Shown: positions 8,007 to 17,886, counted from the first letter of the stretch. The stretch: 64,000 nt of DNA from Heliophilum fasciatum (GCF_004341395.1 NZ_SLXT01000016.1:1-64000); one strand, 5' to 3'. Numbers and translations: made by a program. The notes: generated by a model from the sequence alone, not told the origin.

Positions 8007-9371
8007 TTAGCGCATAAAAGGTAAGCGAAACATCCCTTTGCCTTTTTTGGCTTTACCCATCATGGCACCACGCATTTCCGTGAATTGCTTCATCATTTTG
8101 CGTGTTTGTTCGAACGTTTTGATCAGGTTGTTCACTTGCTGCACCGACGTTCCGGAACCGCGGGCAATCCGTTTTTTGCGGCTGTCTTTCAGCAGTTGGG
8201 GATTACGACGTTCTTCGACTGTCATGGAGAGGATGATCGCTTCGACGTGCTTCATCTCTTTTTCATCGACTTGCACATCTTTCAGCGCTTTCATATTGCC
8301 CATTCCCGGCAACATCCCCAAAAGCTGATCCATCGGACCAAGCTTACGCATTTGCTGCATCTGCATAAGGAAGTCTTCAAAGTTAAAGTCGGCTTTGCGC
8401 AGCTTTTGCTCCATCTCACGGGCCATGTTGGCGTCAATCGTCGCTTGGGCCTTTTCGATCAGGGTCAGCACGTCACCCATGCCGAGAATCCGCGAAGCCA
8501 TCCGTTCCGGATGGAACGGCTCCAGCGCATCGGTTTTTTCACCCATACCGACAAACTTAATGGGACAACCGGTAACAGCCTTGACGGACAGAGCCGCACC
8601 GCCTCGAGCATCGCCGTCCAGTTTCGTCAGCACAACACCGTCCAAGCCCAACTGAGCATGAAAAGCTTCAGCCACATTGACAGCGTCTTGACCGGTCATG
8701 GCATCAACGACCAGCAAGATTTCATGAGGTTGTACGGTTTTCTTGATATCTTCAAGCTCGGTCATCAATTCTTCATTGATGTGCAAACGCCCGGCTGTAT
8801 CGAGAAGCACCATGTCATTACCATGACGGTTCGCATGCTCGACAGCTGCCCGAGCAATATCCACCGGAGAAATGTCTGTACCCATGGAAAAGACCGGTAG
8901 ATCCAGTTGCGTACCCAGTACTTGCAACTGCTTCACTGCGGCCGGACGGTAAACGTCACAAGCCGTTAAGAGCGGCCGTCGCCCTTGCTTGTGCAAAAAA
9001 GCGGCCAGCTTGGCAACGGTCGTTGTTTTCCCGGCACCTTGCAAACCTACAAGCATGATCACTGTTGGTGGTTTGGAAGCTACGGTCAATTTGGCGTTGC
9101 TCCCGCCCATTAACTGCACCAGTTCATCATAAACCACCTTGACCACTTGTTGGCCCGGTGTCAAACTCTCCAAGACATCTTGCCCAATTGCTCGTTCTTT
9201 GACACTGGAGACAAATTGTTTGACCACTTTTAAACTGACGTCGGCACCAAGCAAAGCCATGCGTACTTCCCGCAGCGCTTCCGTTACGTCGGCTTCGGTC
9301 ACTTTACCTTTGCCCCGCAGCTTGCGCAATGCACCTTGCAGCTTCTCCGCCAGTCCTTCAAACATCGCCAT
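8007..9371 (-). CDS. ffh: signal recognition particle GTPase Ffh
   Basis: The protein part of SRP, which targets nascent membrane proteins. N domain (1-85), then G domain with GLQGAGKTTTVAKLA (P-loop), DTAGR, TKLDGDARGG, and a Met-rich M domain (about 300-440, MQQMRKLGPMDQLLGMLPGM) that binds the RNA and signal peptide. The length of 454 is typical. It overlaps ylxM by 14 bases, as in most Firmicutes, which implies coupled expression. The SRP RNA gene is not in the window. Confidence 0.98.
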   Translation of the reverse strand: MAMFEGLAEKLQGALRKLRGKGKVTEADVTEALREVRMALLGADVSLKVVKQFVSSVKERAIGQDVLESLTPGQQVVKVVYDELVQLMGGSNAKLTVASKPPTVIMLVGLQGAGKTTTVAKLAAFLHKQGRRPLLTACDVYRPAAVKQLQVLGTQLDLPVFSMGTDISPVDIARAAVEHANRHGNDMVLLDTAGRLHINEELMTELEDIKKTVQPHEILLVVDAMTGQDAVNVAEAFHAQLGLDGVVLTKLDGDARGGAALSVKAVTGCPIKFVGMGEKTDALEPFHPERMASRILGMGDVLTLIEKAQATIDANMAREMEQKLRKADFNFEDFLMQMQQMRKLGPMDQLLGMLPGMGNMKALKDVQVDEKEMKHVEAIILSMTVEERRNPQLLKDSRKKRIARGSGTSVQQVNNLIKTFEQTRKMMKQFTEMRGAMMGKAKKGKGMFRLPFMR

Positions 9372-9732
9372 GAAGGGTTCCTCCTTCCCGCATCAGTTCT
9401 TCCAGCAACCGTCCTGCTTCCATTACATCGGTATCATGCTGCCATGCCGCCGAACCGCGCAGCAACTTCTCAACTTGTAATAAGACGTTACGCTCTGTTT
9501 GCCAGCGTTCAATCAACGCTAACCGTTCCTCATAACTCAGCAGGATCTTTTCGGCGCGCCGAATCACATCAAACACGGCCTGCCGGGAAACATTCAGTTC
9601 TTCGGCAATTTCCGCCAGTGAAAGATTATCTTCATAATAATAAGCTAAGGCCATCCGTTGACGCTCCGTCAACAACTGCCCGTAAAAATCAAGCAGTAAG
9701 GCCATCTGCTGTAGTTTCTCAAGTGAATGCAT
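9358..9732 (-). CDS. ylxM: YlxM, UPF0122 helix-turn-helix protein
   Basis: A 124-residue sigma-70-region-4-like protein: LTERQRMALAYYYEDNLSLAEIAEELNVSRQAVFDVIRRAEKIL forms a helix-turn-helix. YlxM homologues bind SRP components and tune SRP function. It is the first gene of the SRP-S16 operon and has the -35/-10 pair immediately upstream. Confidence 0.95.
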   Translation of the reverse strand: MHSLEKLQQMALLLDFYGQLLTERQRMALAYYYEDNLSLAEIAEELNVSRQAVFDVIRRAEKILLSYEERLALIERWQTERNVLLQVEKLLRGSAAWQHDTDVMEAGRLLEELMREGGTLHGDV

Positions 9733-9781
9733 GTTATCCTCACGTCAAGCAAAAATCCTTGACACCAGTCACAACTTCTTT

Positions 9782-9810
9782 ATCCTACAAGATAACCTCC
9801 TTACTGTCAA
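9782..9810 (-). promoter_or_regulatory. sigma-A promoter of ylxM-ffh operon
   Basis: On the minus strand TTGACA (9805-9810), a 17-base spacer and TAGGAT (9782-9787), about 50 bases before the ylxM ATG. Confidence 0.7.
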
Positions 9811-9830
9811 GTAATATTCCTTCACAGTTA

Positions 9831-9863
9831 AAAAAAATCCCATCAAGCAAGCAACTTGATGGG
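9831..9863 (-). terminator. terminator downstream of mtaD
   Basis: The 9-bp stem CCCATCAAG/CTTGATGGG (9839-9847 with 9855-9863) is followed on the minus strand by ATTTTTTT. It closes the smc-ftsY-mtn transcript before the SRP operon. Confidence 0.85.
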
Positions 9864-9892
9864 ACCGCAACCGCTTCAAGCGATTCCGGCGA

Positions 9893-11194
9893 TCATTGAC
9901 GGGTAAGACGATAGGCAGCCGCCGTTGCTTTCGCCATCACTTCTTCTTCATCCATACAAGTGAGGCGTCCTTGATCGACCAAGATACGTCCATTTACCAG
10001 AACCGTTGCAACATCAGCACCCTTAGCGGCGTAGACCAAGCGTGACACCGGATCATGGTCCGGGCAGAGGTGCGGTTGCTGCAAGTTAATCGTGATCAGA
10101 TCAGCCCGTTTGCCGACTTCTAACGTACCGATCTCGTCATCCCAGCGCAGCGCCCGGGCGCCGCCAATCGTAGCCATTTCCAGCGCCTCATAAGCCGGCA
10201 ACGCCAGAGGATCGAGCAGATGCACTTTTTGCAACAACGCCGCTTGGCGCATTTCTTCGATCAAATCTAAGTTATTGTTGCTCGCTGCACCGTCCGTACC
10301 CAGCGCCAGGATCGCTTGGGCCTGACGCAACGCTTCTACCGGCGCGACACCGGAAGCCAGCTTCATGTTGCTGACCGGATTGTGGGCAATGCCTACACCT
10401 TTTTCGACCAAGATAGCCCGTTCTTTTTCATTGAGGTGCACACAGTGGGCAGCCAGGACCGGGCGTTCAAAGAGGCCGATGCTGTCCATCAATTCCACCG
10501 GTGGCAATCCATACTGCTTGGTCATGTCGTCGACTTCCGTTGCCGTTTCACTGAGGTGAATATGCAAGCCTGTACCCAGTTCATCAGCCAGGGCCATGAC
10601 GCGCTTGAGATAATCAGGCGAACAAGTATAGGGCGCGTGAGGTCCTAACCAAACACGGGTCAGACCATCACCGGCACCATTATACTGCCGGAAAAAAGCT
10701 GCCGACTCCGTCAACGCTTTTTCCGCACTGGGTCCAAAGCCGACCATTCCACGGCTCAAGTGCGCACGTATACCCGTATCCAGGGAGGCTTGGGCCACTT
10801 GATCCATAAAAAAGTACATGTCGGCAAAGGTCGTAATACCCGATTTCAACATCTCAGCAATGGCCAGCTTCGTTCCCCAGTAGACATCGTCACCGGTCAG
10901 TTTTTCTTCGGCCGGCCAGATCGCTTCTTTGAGCCAGCGCATCAACGGCAAATCATCAGCAAAACTGCGAAACAGGGTCATCGCTGCATGGGTATGGGCA
11001 TTGACCAGGCCCGGTAGCACCAGTTGTCCGGCCACATTGCGAATTTCGCTAACGGAAGAACGTACTTCTTCCGGCGCGCCACCAGGATAGATCGCCGCGA
11101 TCCGGCCATCTTGAATCAAAATATCGCCCAACCCGATCGCTTCGCGCGATGTCATGGGAATCAACATCCCGCCTCGGAGCAACAATCCACTCAT
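9893..11194 (-). CDS. mtaD: 5'-methylthioadenosine/S-adenosylhomocysteine deaminase
   Basis: Metal-dependent amidohydrolase that deaminates MTA or SAH to the inosine form. LPGLVNAHTHAAMTLFRSFADDLPLMRWL carries the first metal His pair; LGPHAPYTCSPDYL, LHIHLSETATEVDDM, AAHCVHLNEKE and GTDGAASNNNLDL carry the remaining metal and catalytic positions. ATG at 11194 has GAGG 7 bases upstream. Its place after mtnA and mtnP supports a role in MTA recycling. Other amidohydrolases of the TrzA/AtzA family look alike, so the substrate is family-level inference. Confidence 0.88.
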   Translation of the reverse strand: MSGLLLRGGMLIPMTSREAIGLGDILIQDGRIAAIYPGGAPEEVRSSVSEIRNVAGQLVLPGLVNAHTHAAMTLFRSFADDLPLMRWLKEAIWPAEEKLTGDDVYWGTKLAIAEMLKSGITTFADMYFFMDQVAQASLDTGIRAHLSRGMVGFGPSAEKALTESAAFFRQYNGAGDGLTRVWLGPHAPYTCSPDYLKRVMALADELGTGLHIHLSETATEVDDMTKQYGLPPVELMDSIGLFERPVLAAHCVHLNEKERAILVEKGVGIAHNPVSNMKLASGVAPVEALRQAQAILALGTDGAASNNNLDLIEEMRQAALLQKVHLLDPLALPAYEALEMATIGGARALRWDDEIGTLEVGKRADLITINLQQPHLCPDHDPVSRLVYAAKGADVATVLVNGRILVDQGRLTCMDEEEVMAKATAAAYRLTRQ

Positions 11195-11233
11195 CGACAA
11201 ACCTCACTTCTTCTGCATCAATCAGGCCAAGAC

Positions 11234-12268
11234 TTACCGTTCGAAACAAGCACGAATCGACTCACCAAAAGGCGGGCGAATCACGCCACGATCGGTAATC
11301 AATGCCGTAATCAGTTCGGCCGGCGTCACATCAAAAGCCGGGTTAAAAACTTGAACTTCCTTCGGCGCCGTCCAGACACCGCCAAGCGAACGAACCTCTT
11401 CAGCATCCCGTTCTTCAATGGGAATCTGTTCTCCGCTTGTTAAAGAAAGGTCAAAAGTGGATACCGGCGCTGCTACATAAAAAGGAATACCGTGAGCTTT
11501 CGCTGCCAAAGCCACACCGTATGTACCGATTTTGTTCGCTACATCACCATTGGCCGTAATGCGATCAGCACCGACAATCACCAGATCAACCAGGCCCCGC
11601 TTCATCACATAAGCGGCCATCGAGTCCGTAATCAAAGTGACCGGGATATTGTCTTGCATCAATTCCCAAGCAGTCAAACGAGCGCCTTGCAACAGCGGAC
11701 GCGTCTCATCCGCAAAAACACTGATCGACTTGCCGGCTTCATGGGCCGCCCGAATGACGCCCAGCGCCGTTCCATAACCAGTTGTCGCCAGCGCACCGGC
11801 ATTGCAGTGCGTCAAAATCCCTGCACCATCGGGAATCAATTCCAAACCGTATTCGCCCATGCGGCGATTCATCGCTTGATCTTCTTCGAAAATCGCCTGT
11901 GCCTCATTGAGCAAAGCTTGTTGACGACGTTGGACGCCTTGCCCAGCCGTAGCCGCAAAAGAATCGCCCATGCGCTTGAGCGCCCAGAAAAGATTCACCG
12001 CCGTCGGACGCGTCTTACCAAGCAATTCAATGGCGTTACGCACATGTTCATTCAGTTCCGCTTCATCTTCGGAATGCACGTTCAAGCCGGCCAGCACGAC
12101 ACCAAAAGCAGCAGCCGCACCGATGGCCGGCGCCCCACGAACTTGTAATTTTTTAATCGCATCGGCCACAATGAACGGATCCCAGCAATCAATGTATTCC
12201 TCGACGAGCGGTAATTTGGTCTGATCCAGAAGCTGTAAAAATTCTCCTTGCCAACGAATCGCTTCCAC
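11234..12268 (-). CDS. mtnA: S-methyl-5-thioribose-1-phosphate isomerase
   Basis: Converts methylthioribose-1-phosphate to methylthioribulose-1-phosphate in methionine salvage. It has the aIF2B-like fold with VRGAPAIGAAAAFGV, TRPTAVNLFWALKRM, LTHCNAGALATTGYGTALGVIRAA containing the catalytic Cys, and VIVGADRITANGDVANKIGTY containing the catalytic Asp. GTG start with an upstream AAAGGG. It lies 18 bases after mtnP. No later salvage enzyme (mtnB, mtnK, mtnW) is in the window. Confidence 0.96.
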   Translation of the reverse strand: MEAIRWQGEFLQLLDQTKLPLVEEYIDCWDPFIVADAIKKLQVRGAPAIGAAAAFGVVLAGLNVHSEDEAELNEHVRNAIELLGKTRPTAVNLFWALKRMGDSFAATAGQGVQRRQQALLNEAQAIFEEDQAMNRRMGEYGLELIPDGAGILTHCNAGALATTGYGTALGVIRAAHEAGKSISVFADETRPLLQGARLTAWELMQDNIPVTLITDSMAAYVMKRGLVDLVIVGADRITANGDVANKIGTYGVALAAKAHGIPFYVAAPVSTFDLSLTSGEQIPIEERDAEEVRSLGGVWTAPKEVQVFNPAFDVTPAELITALITDRGVIRPPFGESIRACFER

Positions 12269-12286
12269 CCGGTTGCACCCTTTCCC

Positions 12287-13084
12287 TTATAGTTTAAATC
12301 CACCGAATTCGGCCAGCGCATGCTGACACTCACAATCGACTTGCGCTTCAATCAGTTCAATCGCCCGGAAAAGAACTCGCCGTAACTTTTCAATGTTATC
12401 GGCCATGGCATCGACAACTTCCATGTGGGTCAAGTTATTCGGCGATATTCCTGCAGCGTAGTTCGTAACAATCGAGAGCGTCGCGTAACACATCTCCGCT
12501 TCCCGCGCCAAGACAGCTTCCGGAATACTGGTCATCCCCACCAGATCGCCGCCAAGCTGGCGGAACATCCGGATTTCTGCCGGTGTTTCAAAGCGGGGTC
12601 CTTCCGTACAAACATAAACGCCGCCTTCGTGGGTCGGTACATTTAATCCATAAGCGGCCGTCATTAACAGCTTACACAGGCGATGACAATAGGGGTTGGT
12701 AAAGTCCGTATGAATCACACCAGAATCGCCGCCTTCAAAAAAGGTCGACGGCCGGCCTTTGGTAAAGTCAAGAAACTGATCCGGCACGACCAGTTCATTG
12801 GGCCGCATCTTTTCATTAAGCGAACCAACAGCCGTCGTGGCAATGATCTGCGAGACACCGAGCTTCTTTAACGCCCAGATGTTGCCCCGATAGTTAACCA
12901 GATGCGGCGGCACCGAATGGCCTGCCCCATGGCGCGCCAAAAAAGCGATTTCTTGCCCACGGTAACGGCCAACTTGCAACGATACAACACCGTATGGCGT
13001 CTTGATCTCCCGTACCTGTACATCATCTAACATGGCCGGATCATATACACCGGTCCCGCCAATGATCGCGATATCCACAGCCAA
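12287..13084 (-). CDS. mtnP: S-methyl-5'-thioadenosine phosphorylase (or methylthioinosine phosphorylase)
   Basis: PNP/MTAP-family phosphorylase producing a purine base and methylthioribose-1-phosphate. IAIIGGTGVYDP, LARHGAGHSVPPHLVNYRGNIWALKKLGV, ATTAVGSLNEKMRPNELVVPDQFLDFT, and VYVCTEGPRFETPAEI with GMTSIPEAVLAREAEMCYA are family landmarks. TTG at 13084 has GGGAGG 8 bases upstream. Because an MTA deaminase lies in the same operon, the enzyme may act on methylthioinosine instead of MTA; sequence alone does not settle this. Confidence 0.9.
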   Translation of the reverse strand: MAVDIAIIGGTGVYDPAMLDDVQVREIKTPYGVVSLQVGRYRGQEIAFLARHGAGHSVPPHLVNYRGNIWALKKLGVSQIIATTAVGSLNEKMRPNELVVPDQFLDFTKGRPSTFFEGGDSGVIHTDFTNPYCHRLCKLLMTAAYGLNVPTHEGGVYVCTEGPRFETPAEIRMFRQLGGDLVGMTSIPEAVLAREAEMCYATLSIVTNYAAGISPNNLTHMEVVDAMADNIEKLRRVLFRAIELIEAQVDCECQHALAEFGGFKL

Positions 13085-13086
13085 CC

Positions 13087-13281
13087 TTATTTCCTCCCTG
13101 CGTCACTTCGTAAAATCCCGGCATTGGCTACATTTGTCTTGGGTATATCCAAGATAGTGATCGTTACAGCTTCCGGCGGCGCTTCACAAGTTTCCACGAT
13201 CGCATCGGTCACTTTTTTGACCAGTTGGCGCTTTTGTTCTTCCGTACGGCCTTCAATCATCGTAATATTGACAATCGGCAT
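13087..13281 (-). CDS. 4-oxalocrotonate tautomerase family protein
   Basis: A 64-residue tautomerase with the catalytic Pro directly after the initiator Met (MPIVNITMIEGRTEEQKRQLV). The family uses Pro-1 as a general base in keto-enol isomerisation. It sits 2 bases before the mtnP start and 17 bases after ftsY, so it is transcribed with the salvage genes. The substrate is unknown; a keto-enol step on a methylthio-sugar intermediate would be an attractive but unproved idea. ATG preceded by GAGGAGG. Confidence 0.88.
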   Translation of the reverse strand: MPIVNITMIEGRTEEQKRQLVKKVTDAIVETCEAPPEAVTITILDIPKTNVANAGILRSDAGRK

Positions 13282-13298
13282 CTTGGTTTTCCTCCTCG

Positions 13299-14219
13299 TT
13301 ATTCTTCCCGGCCAAACAAAGCCCGGGCAAATTCTTGCGGATCGAAGTCACGCAGATCTTCCACCCGCTCGCCTACACCAATAAATTTTACCGGTACATT
13401 GAGTTCTCCATGAATGGAAAGTACGACGCCACCTTTGGCTGTACCATCGAGCTTCGTCAAAGCAATACCTGTCACACCAACAACTTCACCAAAGATCCGG
13501 GCTTGGTTAATCGCATTTTGACCGGTTGTCGCATCTAAAACCAGCAACACTTCATGGGGTGCACCGGGGAGCGCCCGATCTAGAACACGAGTGACTTTTT
13601 TCAATTCATTCATCAAGTGACCTTTGTTATGCAAGCGCCCGGCCGTATCCATGATCAGCACATCAACACCGCGGCTGATGGCAGCCTGCACCGCATCAAA
13701 GGCAACGGCACTGGGATCAGAGCCCTCTTGATGGCGAATCACATCGACGCCAACCCGTTGTCCCCAGATTTCCAATTGATCGATCGCTGCGGCGCGGAAA
13801 GTATCCCCGGCGGCCAGCAATACTTTCTTGCCTTCATCTTTCCAACGCTGTGCCAATTTGCCAATCGTCGTCGTTTTACCGACACCGTTGACACCGACGA
13901 CCAGCAAAACCGTCGGACCCTTCGTTAAATCCACACCAACAGCTTCCGTACCCAGCATACGGGCAATTTCTGCTTCCAGAAGCCCCTTTACCAGTGCAGG
14001 ATCAGCAATTTTTTGGGTTTTCACTTGCTGGCGCAACCGCTCTACCAGTTCCAACGCCGTCTCAGCACCGACATCAGCGCTGATTAAAATTTCCTCAAGT
14101 TCTTCAAAAAGCTCTTCGTCAATGCGTGTTCGTCCTGTAATCAGTTCTTCTACTTTTTGCACCAAGTTCTGGCGCGTCCGGGTTAAGCCTTCTTTTAAAC
14201 GACTAAAAAAGCCAGCCAA
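13299..14219 (-). CDS. ftsY: signal recognition particle receptor FtsY
   Basis: Membrane-associated SRP receptor GTPase. The short N-terminal region ([16 protein letters not shown]) and N domain precede the G domain: [54 protein letters not shown]. Two starts are possible: TTG at 14219 with AGGGGG 7 bases upstream, overlapping the smc stop, or ATG at 14243 inside the smc end. The TTG gives [11 protein letters not shown], closer to family N-termini. It lacks the long acidic N-terminal region of enterobacterial FtsY, as usual in Firmicutes. Confidence 0.96.
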   Translation of the reverse strand: MAGFFSRLKEGLTRTRQNLVQKVEELITGRTRIDEELFEELEEILISADVGAETALELVERLRQQVKTQKIADPALVKGLLEAEIARMLGTEAVGVDLTKGPTVLLVVGVNGVGKTTTIGKLAQRWKDEGKKVLLAAGDTFRAAAIDQLEIWGQRVGVDVIRHQEGSDPSAVAFDAVQAAISRGVDVLIMDTAGRLHNKGHLMNELKKVTRVLDRALPGAPHEVLLVLDATTGQNAINQARIFGEVVGVTGIALTKLDGTAKGGVVLSIHGELNVPVKFIGVGERVEDLRDFDPQEFARALFGREE

Positions 14220-14223
14220 AAAA

Positions 14224-17200
14224 CTACCCCCTGTCTCCTTCATTCTTCCCCGATTCCGATAATTTCACCGATATCAACCGGGAAATCCCCGCTTCCTCCT
14301 GGGTTACCCCATAGAGATAATCAGCGGCTTCCATAGTCCCCTTACGGTGGGAGATGACGATGAATTGACTTTGTGTCGCCAACGTCTTTAGATAGCGGCC
14401 AAAACGGTGAACATTGACTTCATCCAATGCCGCTTCAATCTCATCAAGCACACAAAAAGGACTGGGCCGCACAATCAACAGCGAAAACAACAACGCAATG
14501 GCCGTCATGGCCCGCTCACCACCGGAAAGCAACGAAAGAAATACTCGTTTTTTGCCTGGTGGCTGAGCAATGATATCGACACCGGTTTCCAGCAGATCGT
14601 CGGGATTGGTCAAGACCAATTCTGCTTGACCACCATGAAACAAATCGGTAAATACAGACCCAAACTGCCGGTTGATCTGCGCAAAAGCTTCGCGAAACCG
14701 CTTGATCATAATGGCTTCCATTTCGCGAATCACTTGTTCCAGCGTATCTTTCGCCGCCAGTAAATCTGCTTGTTGCTGCACCAAGAAGGAATAGCGCCCT
14801 TGCAGGCGTTCTTCTTCTTCGATCGCCAATAGATTAACCGGCCCCAACTGCTGGATCGCATCCCGGGCCAGCGCCAGCGATTTTTGCATTGTCCGGCGAT
14901 CAACCGTTCGCTCGGCTTGCCCCCGTGCTTCTTCCAGGCTTACGCCGAGAGAATCTTGGAGCTTGCCACGAATCGCCGTAACTTCCGCCTCTTGCCGCGC
15001 CGCTTTTACTTCGGCTTGATGCAATGCATCACGTAACGTGGCCACCTCCGCCGCTAGGGGCCTGCGCTGCTGGGCTACGCCATTGAGCAATTCTTGCAAG
15101 TGATGCTGCTTTTCCCTCGCTTGCCCAGCCACCGCTTCACGCTCACGTTCCACAAGCATTGCAGAGGCATGTTTCGCTTCCAACTGAGCAATCTCCTGCC
15201 TACACTTTTCGATCGCTTCAGTCAATTGTCTACAAGATGTAGCTTTTTCATCTTTTTGAGCCCGCAGGCGTTCCCATTCACCTTGCAGAGTTGCTCGGGC
15301 AGCTTCGATCCCTTTGATTTCCGCCTGCACACGAGCCAAAGTCATTTGCCATTCTGCTAAGCGCTCCCGATCGCGATCACCGCTGGCCCGCAATTGCTCC
15401 AAGCGCTGACGCTCCGTCTCACGGCGCAGTTCGACAGCTTCATTTTCCGCTTGCTTGGCCGCTAACGCTGCTGTTGCTTCTTGCCGGGCTTGCGCAAGCT
15501 GTTCACGCTCGGCTTGCAACATCGCTGCTTCGCCGCGGCGCGCCTCTTCCTGCCATAGCGCTTGCTGATATTGTTGCTGCAATTGCGCTTTTTCGGCTTC
15601 CTGCTGCCGGTACGTCAACAACAGTTCCTGCATCGTCTTTTCTCGTTCTTGGAGTTGTTGTTGCAAAGACTGTTGTTCCGCTTCGATCGCTTGGCGCTCC
15701 TGGGAAAGCGCTTTGACGGTAGCCGCCAAATCTTTTTCGCGCTCAGCCAATTCCTGCAGTTCCCGGCGGCGCAAAAAAGTCTGTCCACCGCGCTGGCCCA
15801 GACTTCCGCCAGTTACTGAACCGCCTGGTTGCAGCAACTCGCCTTCCACGGTGACAATCCGCCATTGATGGCCGGTTTGACGAGCCAAAGCTAAGGCCGA
15901 CGGCAAGTCTTGCATGACAATCGTGCGGCCCAGCAAAAAACGTAGAGCCGGTAAAAAACGTTCTTCCGACGACACCAAATCAGCAGCGCAACCAAGCACA
16001 CCGGGCGACTGCAAAATCGCCCCATTGGGACCGGATGACGGGCGTAAACTCGTTAACGGTAAAAAGGTAGCCCGCCCCTTACGCACTTGTTTCAAATGGG
16101 CAATCCCGCGCTGCGCCGCATCGTCATCAGCAACAACTAAGTTCTGCATACCTCCGCCCAGAGCAACTTCGATCGCCACTTCCAACCCAACCGGTACAGT
16201 AATCAGATCGGCCACGACGCCATGGATGCCGCGCAGGGCCCGATGGTTTTCTCGCAAACGATCGAGAATCTCCCGGACCCCCAAAGCAAACCCTTCATGT
16301 GCCTTGTCCATCGCATCAAGCGCTTTCTGGCGGGCCGTTGTCTCTTGCCAGCGCCGGAGCGTCTGGGTATGCTCTTGCTCACCGTCACGGAGCCGCCGGG
16401 CGTTCACCTCCAGGTGCTGGCGAAGGGCCGCCCGTGCCTCTTCCCCTTCCCTTTGCTGCTGCCCCAAGGTAGCCAGGCAAGCATCGGCCGTTTCCAGCGC
16501 TGCCGACAAACGGCTTCGCTGTTCGACCGCTTCGGTAAGGGCCGCCTCCACACGCTGGCTACCAGCCTCACAGCGCGTCCAAGCCAATTCCACATCATGG
16601 ACAGCATTGCGCAGTTGGGCCAGTTGCTGTGCCAAGGAAAAAAGCAACTGCCGATCCGTTTCGACCGTTTGCTCTGCCGACGTTAAGGCGGCTCGCTGCG
16701 CTGATGTGGCTGCCAAGCCCGCCTTAACTTCCCGTTCGGCAATCAGCAAATTTTCCGTCGTCCCTTGTTCCTGCTCTTCCAGCGATGCTTGGCGCTCCAG
16801 TAACTCAGCCTCAGCGATGTTGGCCTTGGCCAGTTCCCGCTCTTGCAGTTCTTGGTTAGCCACCAGTCCATGCTGCCGCTCCCGGACCACATCCAAAGAC
16901 CGCTGCAATTCCAGCACAATTTCCGTCTGCTCATGAACAGCCTGCCGCGCTGCCGTGGCCACTTCTTCCGCTTGCTTCAATGCTGCAGCCAGTTCTTCTT
17001 CCTGAGCATCCAACCCGGACAGTGACGCTTGTTTTGCCCAAAGCGCCGCCGTCATTTTTTCCACTTCCGCCAGTTGCGCTTGCAAGCGGCCGGTAATCTC
17101 TTCTTCATCAGCAATACACAGCGAAAGTTCCCACTTCGCCCGCCGCTGATCAAGCTCTAAAAAACGACGGGCTCGCCCGGCCTGCTCCGTAACCGCTTCC

Positions 17201-17805
17201 GTCTGCCCGGCCAGTTCGGTCAAGATATCATTCAAACGCATAAGATGGCCTTTCGTTTCCTCCATCTTTTTGACGGCTTCCCGCTTCCGATTGCGATAAC
17301 GAACGATACCGGCCGCTTCTTCGATCAGTGCCCGCCGCTCTTCCGGTCGTGAGGAAAGCACTTCATCGACACGACCTTGGCCGATGATCGACAAGCCCTC
17401 TTTACCTAAACCAGTATCGGCAAAGAGATCGTGCAGATCTTTCAAGCGGCAGGCACGGCGGTTCAGCAAATATTCACTTTCACCGGACCGGTAGACACGG
17501 CGCGTCACCGTAACCTCACGAAAATCAACCGGCAAGAGGCCGGCCTCATTATCGAGCGTGATGGAAACCTCGGCCATACCTACCGGTCGTCGCCGATCAG
17601 TTCCGGCAAAGATGACGTCTTCCATCTTGGCCCCACGGAGCGAACGGGGACTTTGCTCACCGAGAACCCAGCGAACTGCATCGGAAATATTCGATTTTCC
17701 CGAACCGTTCGGTCCTACAACAACGGTCACACCGGGCGCAAGCACGATCTCCGTTTTATCAGCAAAGGACTTGAATCCATTAATTTCAATACGCTTTAAG
17801 GCCAA
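14224..17805 (-). CDS. smc: chromosome segregation ATPase SMC
   Basis: Condensin core subunit. The N-terminal head has GPNGSGKSNISDAVRWVLGEQSPR-type Walker A; two long coiled coils (about 170-500 and 660-990) flank a hinge (about 510-640, HGVVADLITVPVGLE); the C-terminal head has the signature LSGGERAMTAIALLFSLL and Walker B FCVLDEIEAALDEVN. 1,193 residues is standard. TTG start with AAGGAGG 7 bases upstream. It is followed at once by ftsY. The scpA and scpB partners are not in the window. Confidence 0.98.
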   Translation of the reverse strand: MALKRIEINGFKSFADKTEIVLAPGVTVVVGPNGSGKSNISDAVRWVLGEQSPRSLRGAKMEDVIFAGTDRRRPVGMAEVSITLDNEAGLLPVDFREVTVTRRVYRSGESEYLLNRRACRLKDLHDLFADTGLGKEGLSIIGQGRVDEVLSSRPEERRALIEEAAGIVRYRNRKREAVKKMEETKGHLMRLNDILTELAGQTEAVTEQAGRARRFLELDQRRAKWELSLCIADEEEITGRLQAQLAEVEKMTAALWAKQASLSGLDAQEEELAAALKQAEEVATAARQAVHEQTEIVLELQRSLDVVRERQHGLVANQELQERELAKANIAEAELLERQASLEEQEQGTTENLLIAEREVKAGLAATSAQRAALTSAEQTVETDRQLLFSLAQQLAQLRNAVHDVELAWTRCEAGSQRVEAALTEAVEQRSRLSAALETADACLATLGQQQREGEEARAALRQHLEVNARRLRDGEQEHTQTLRRWQETTARQKALDAMDKAHEGFALGVREILDRLRENHRALRGIHGVVADLITVPVGLEVAIEVALGGGMQNLVVADDDAAQRGIAHLKQVRKGRATFLPLTSLRPSSGPNGAILQSPGVLGCAADLVSSEERFLPALRFLLGRTIVMQDLPSALALARQTGHQWRIVTVEGELLQPGGSVTGGSLGQRGGQTFLRRRELQELAEREKDLAATVKALSQERQAIEAEQQSLQQQLQEREKTMQELLLTYRQQEAEKAQLQQQYQQALWQEEARRGEAAMLQAEREQLAQARQEATAALAAKQAENEAVELRRETERQRLEQLRASGDRDRERLAEWQMTLARVQAEIKGIEAARATLQGEWERLRAQKDEKATSCRQLTEAIEKCRQEIAQLEAKHASAMLVEREREAVAGQAREKQHHLQELLNGVAQQRRPLAAEVATLRDALHQAEVKAARQEAEVTAIRGKLQDSLGVSLEEARGQAERTVDRRTMQKSLALARDAIQQLGPVNLLAIEEEERLQGRYSFLVQQQADLLAAKDTLEQVIREMEAIMIKRFREAFAQINRQFGSVFTDLFHGGQAELVLTNPDDLLETGVDIIAQPPGKKRVFLSLLSGGERAMTAIALLFSLLIVRPSPFCVLDEIEAALDEVNVHRFGRYLKTLATQSQFIVISHRKGTMEAADYLYGVTQEEAGISRLISVKLSESGKNEGDRG

Positions 17806-17834
17806 TGGGCTGCCTCCTTGCCAAAATCCTCTTT

Positions 17835-17864
17835 ATTCTAGCATAATCGCCAAGAATGCAACAA
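17835..17864 (-). promoter_or_regulatory. probable promoter of smc-ftsY
   Basis: On the minus strand TTGTTG (17859-17864), an 18-base spacer and TAGAAT (17835-17840), about 30 bases before the smc start and downstream of the spoVS terminator. Confidence 0.55.
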
Positions 17865-17886
17865 GTAACAGTCCATGCCGGGCGCA

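Noticed and set aside
8085-8900. 271-residue plus-strand frame opposite ffh
   Set aside because: Shadow of the Ffh coding region; composition and lack of motifs argue against a gene.
15914-16936. 340-residue plus-strand frame inside smc
   Set aside because: Low-complexity Ser/Arg/Ala product of the antisense of SMC coiled coil; no SD and no family features.
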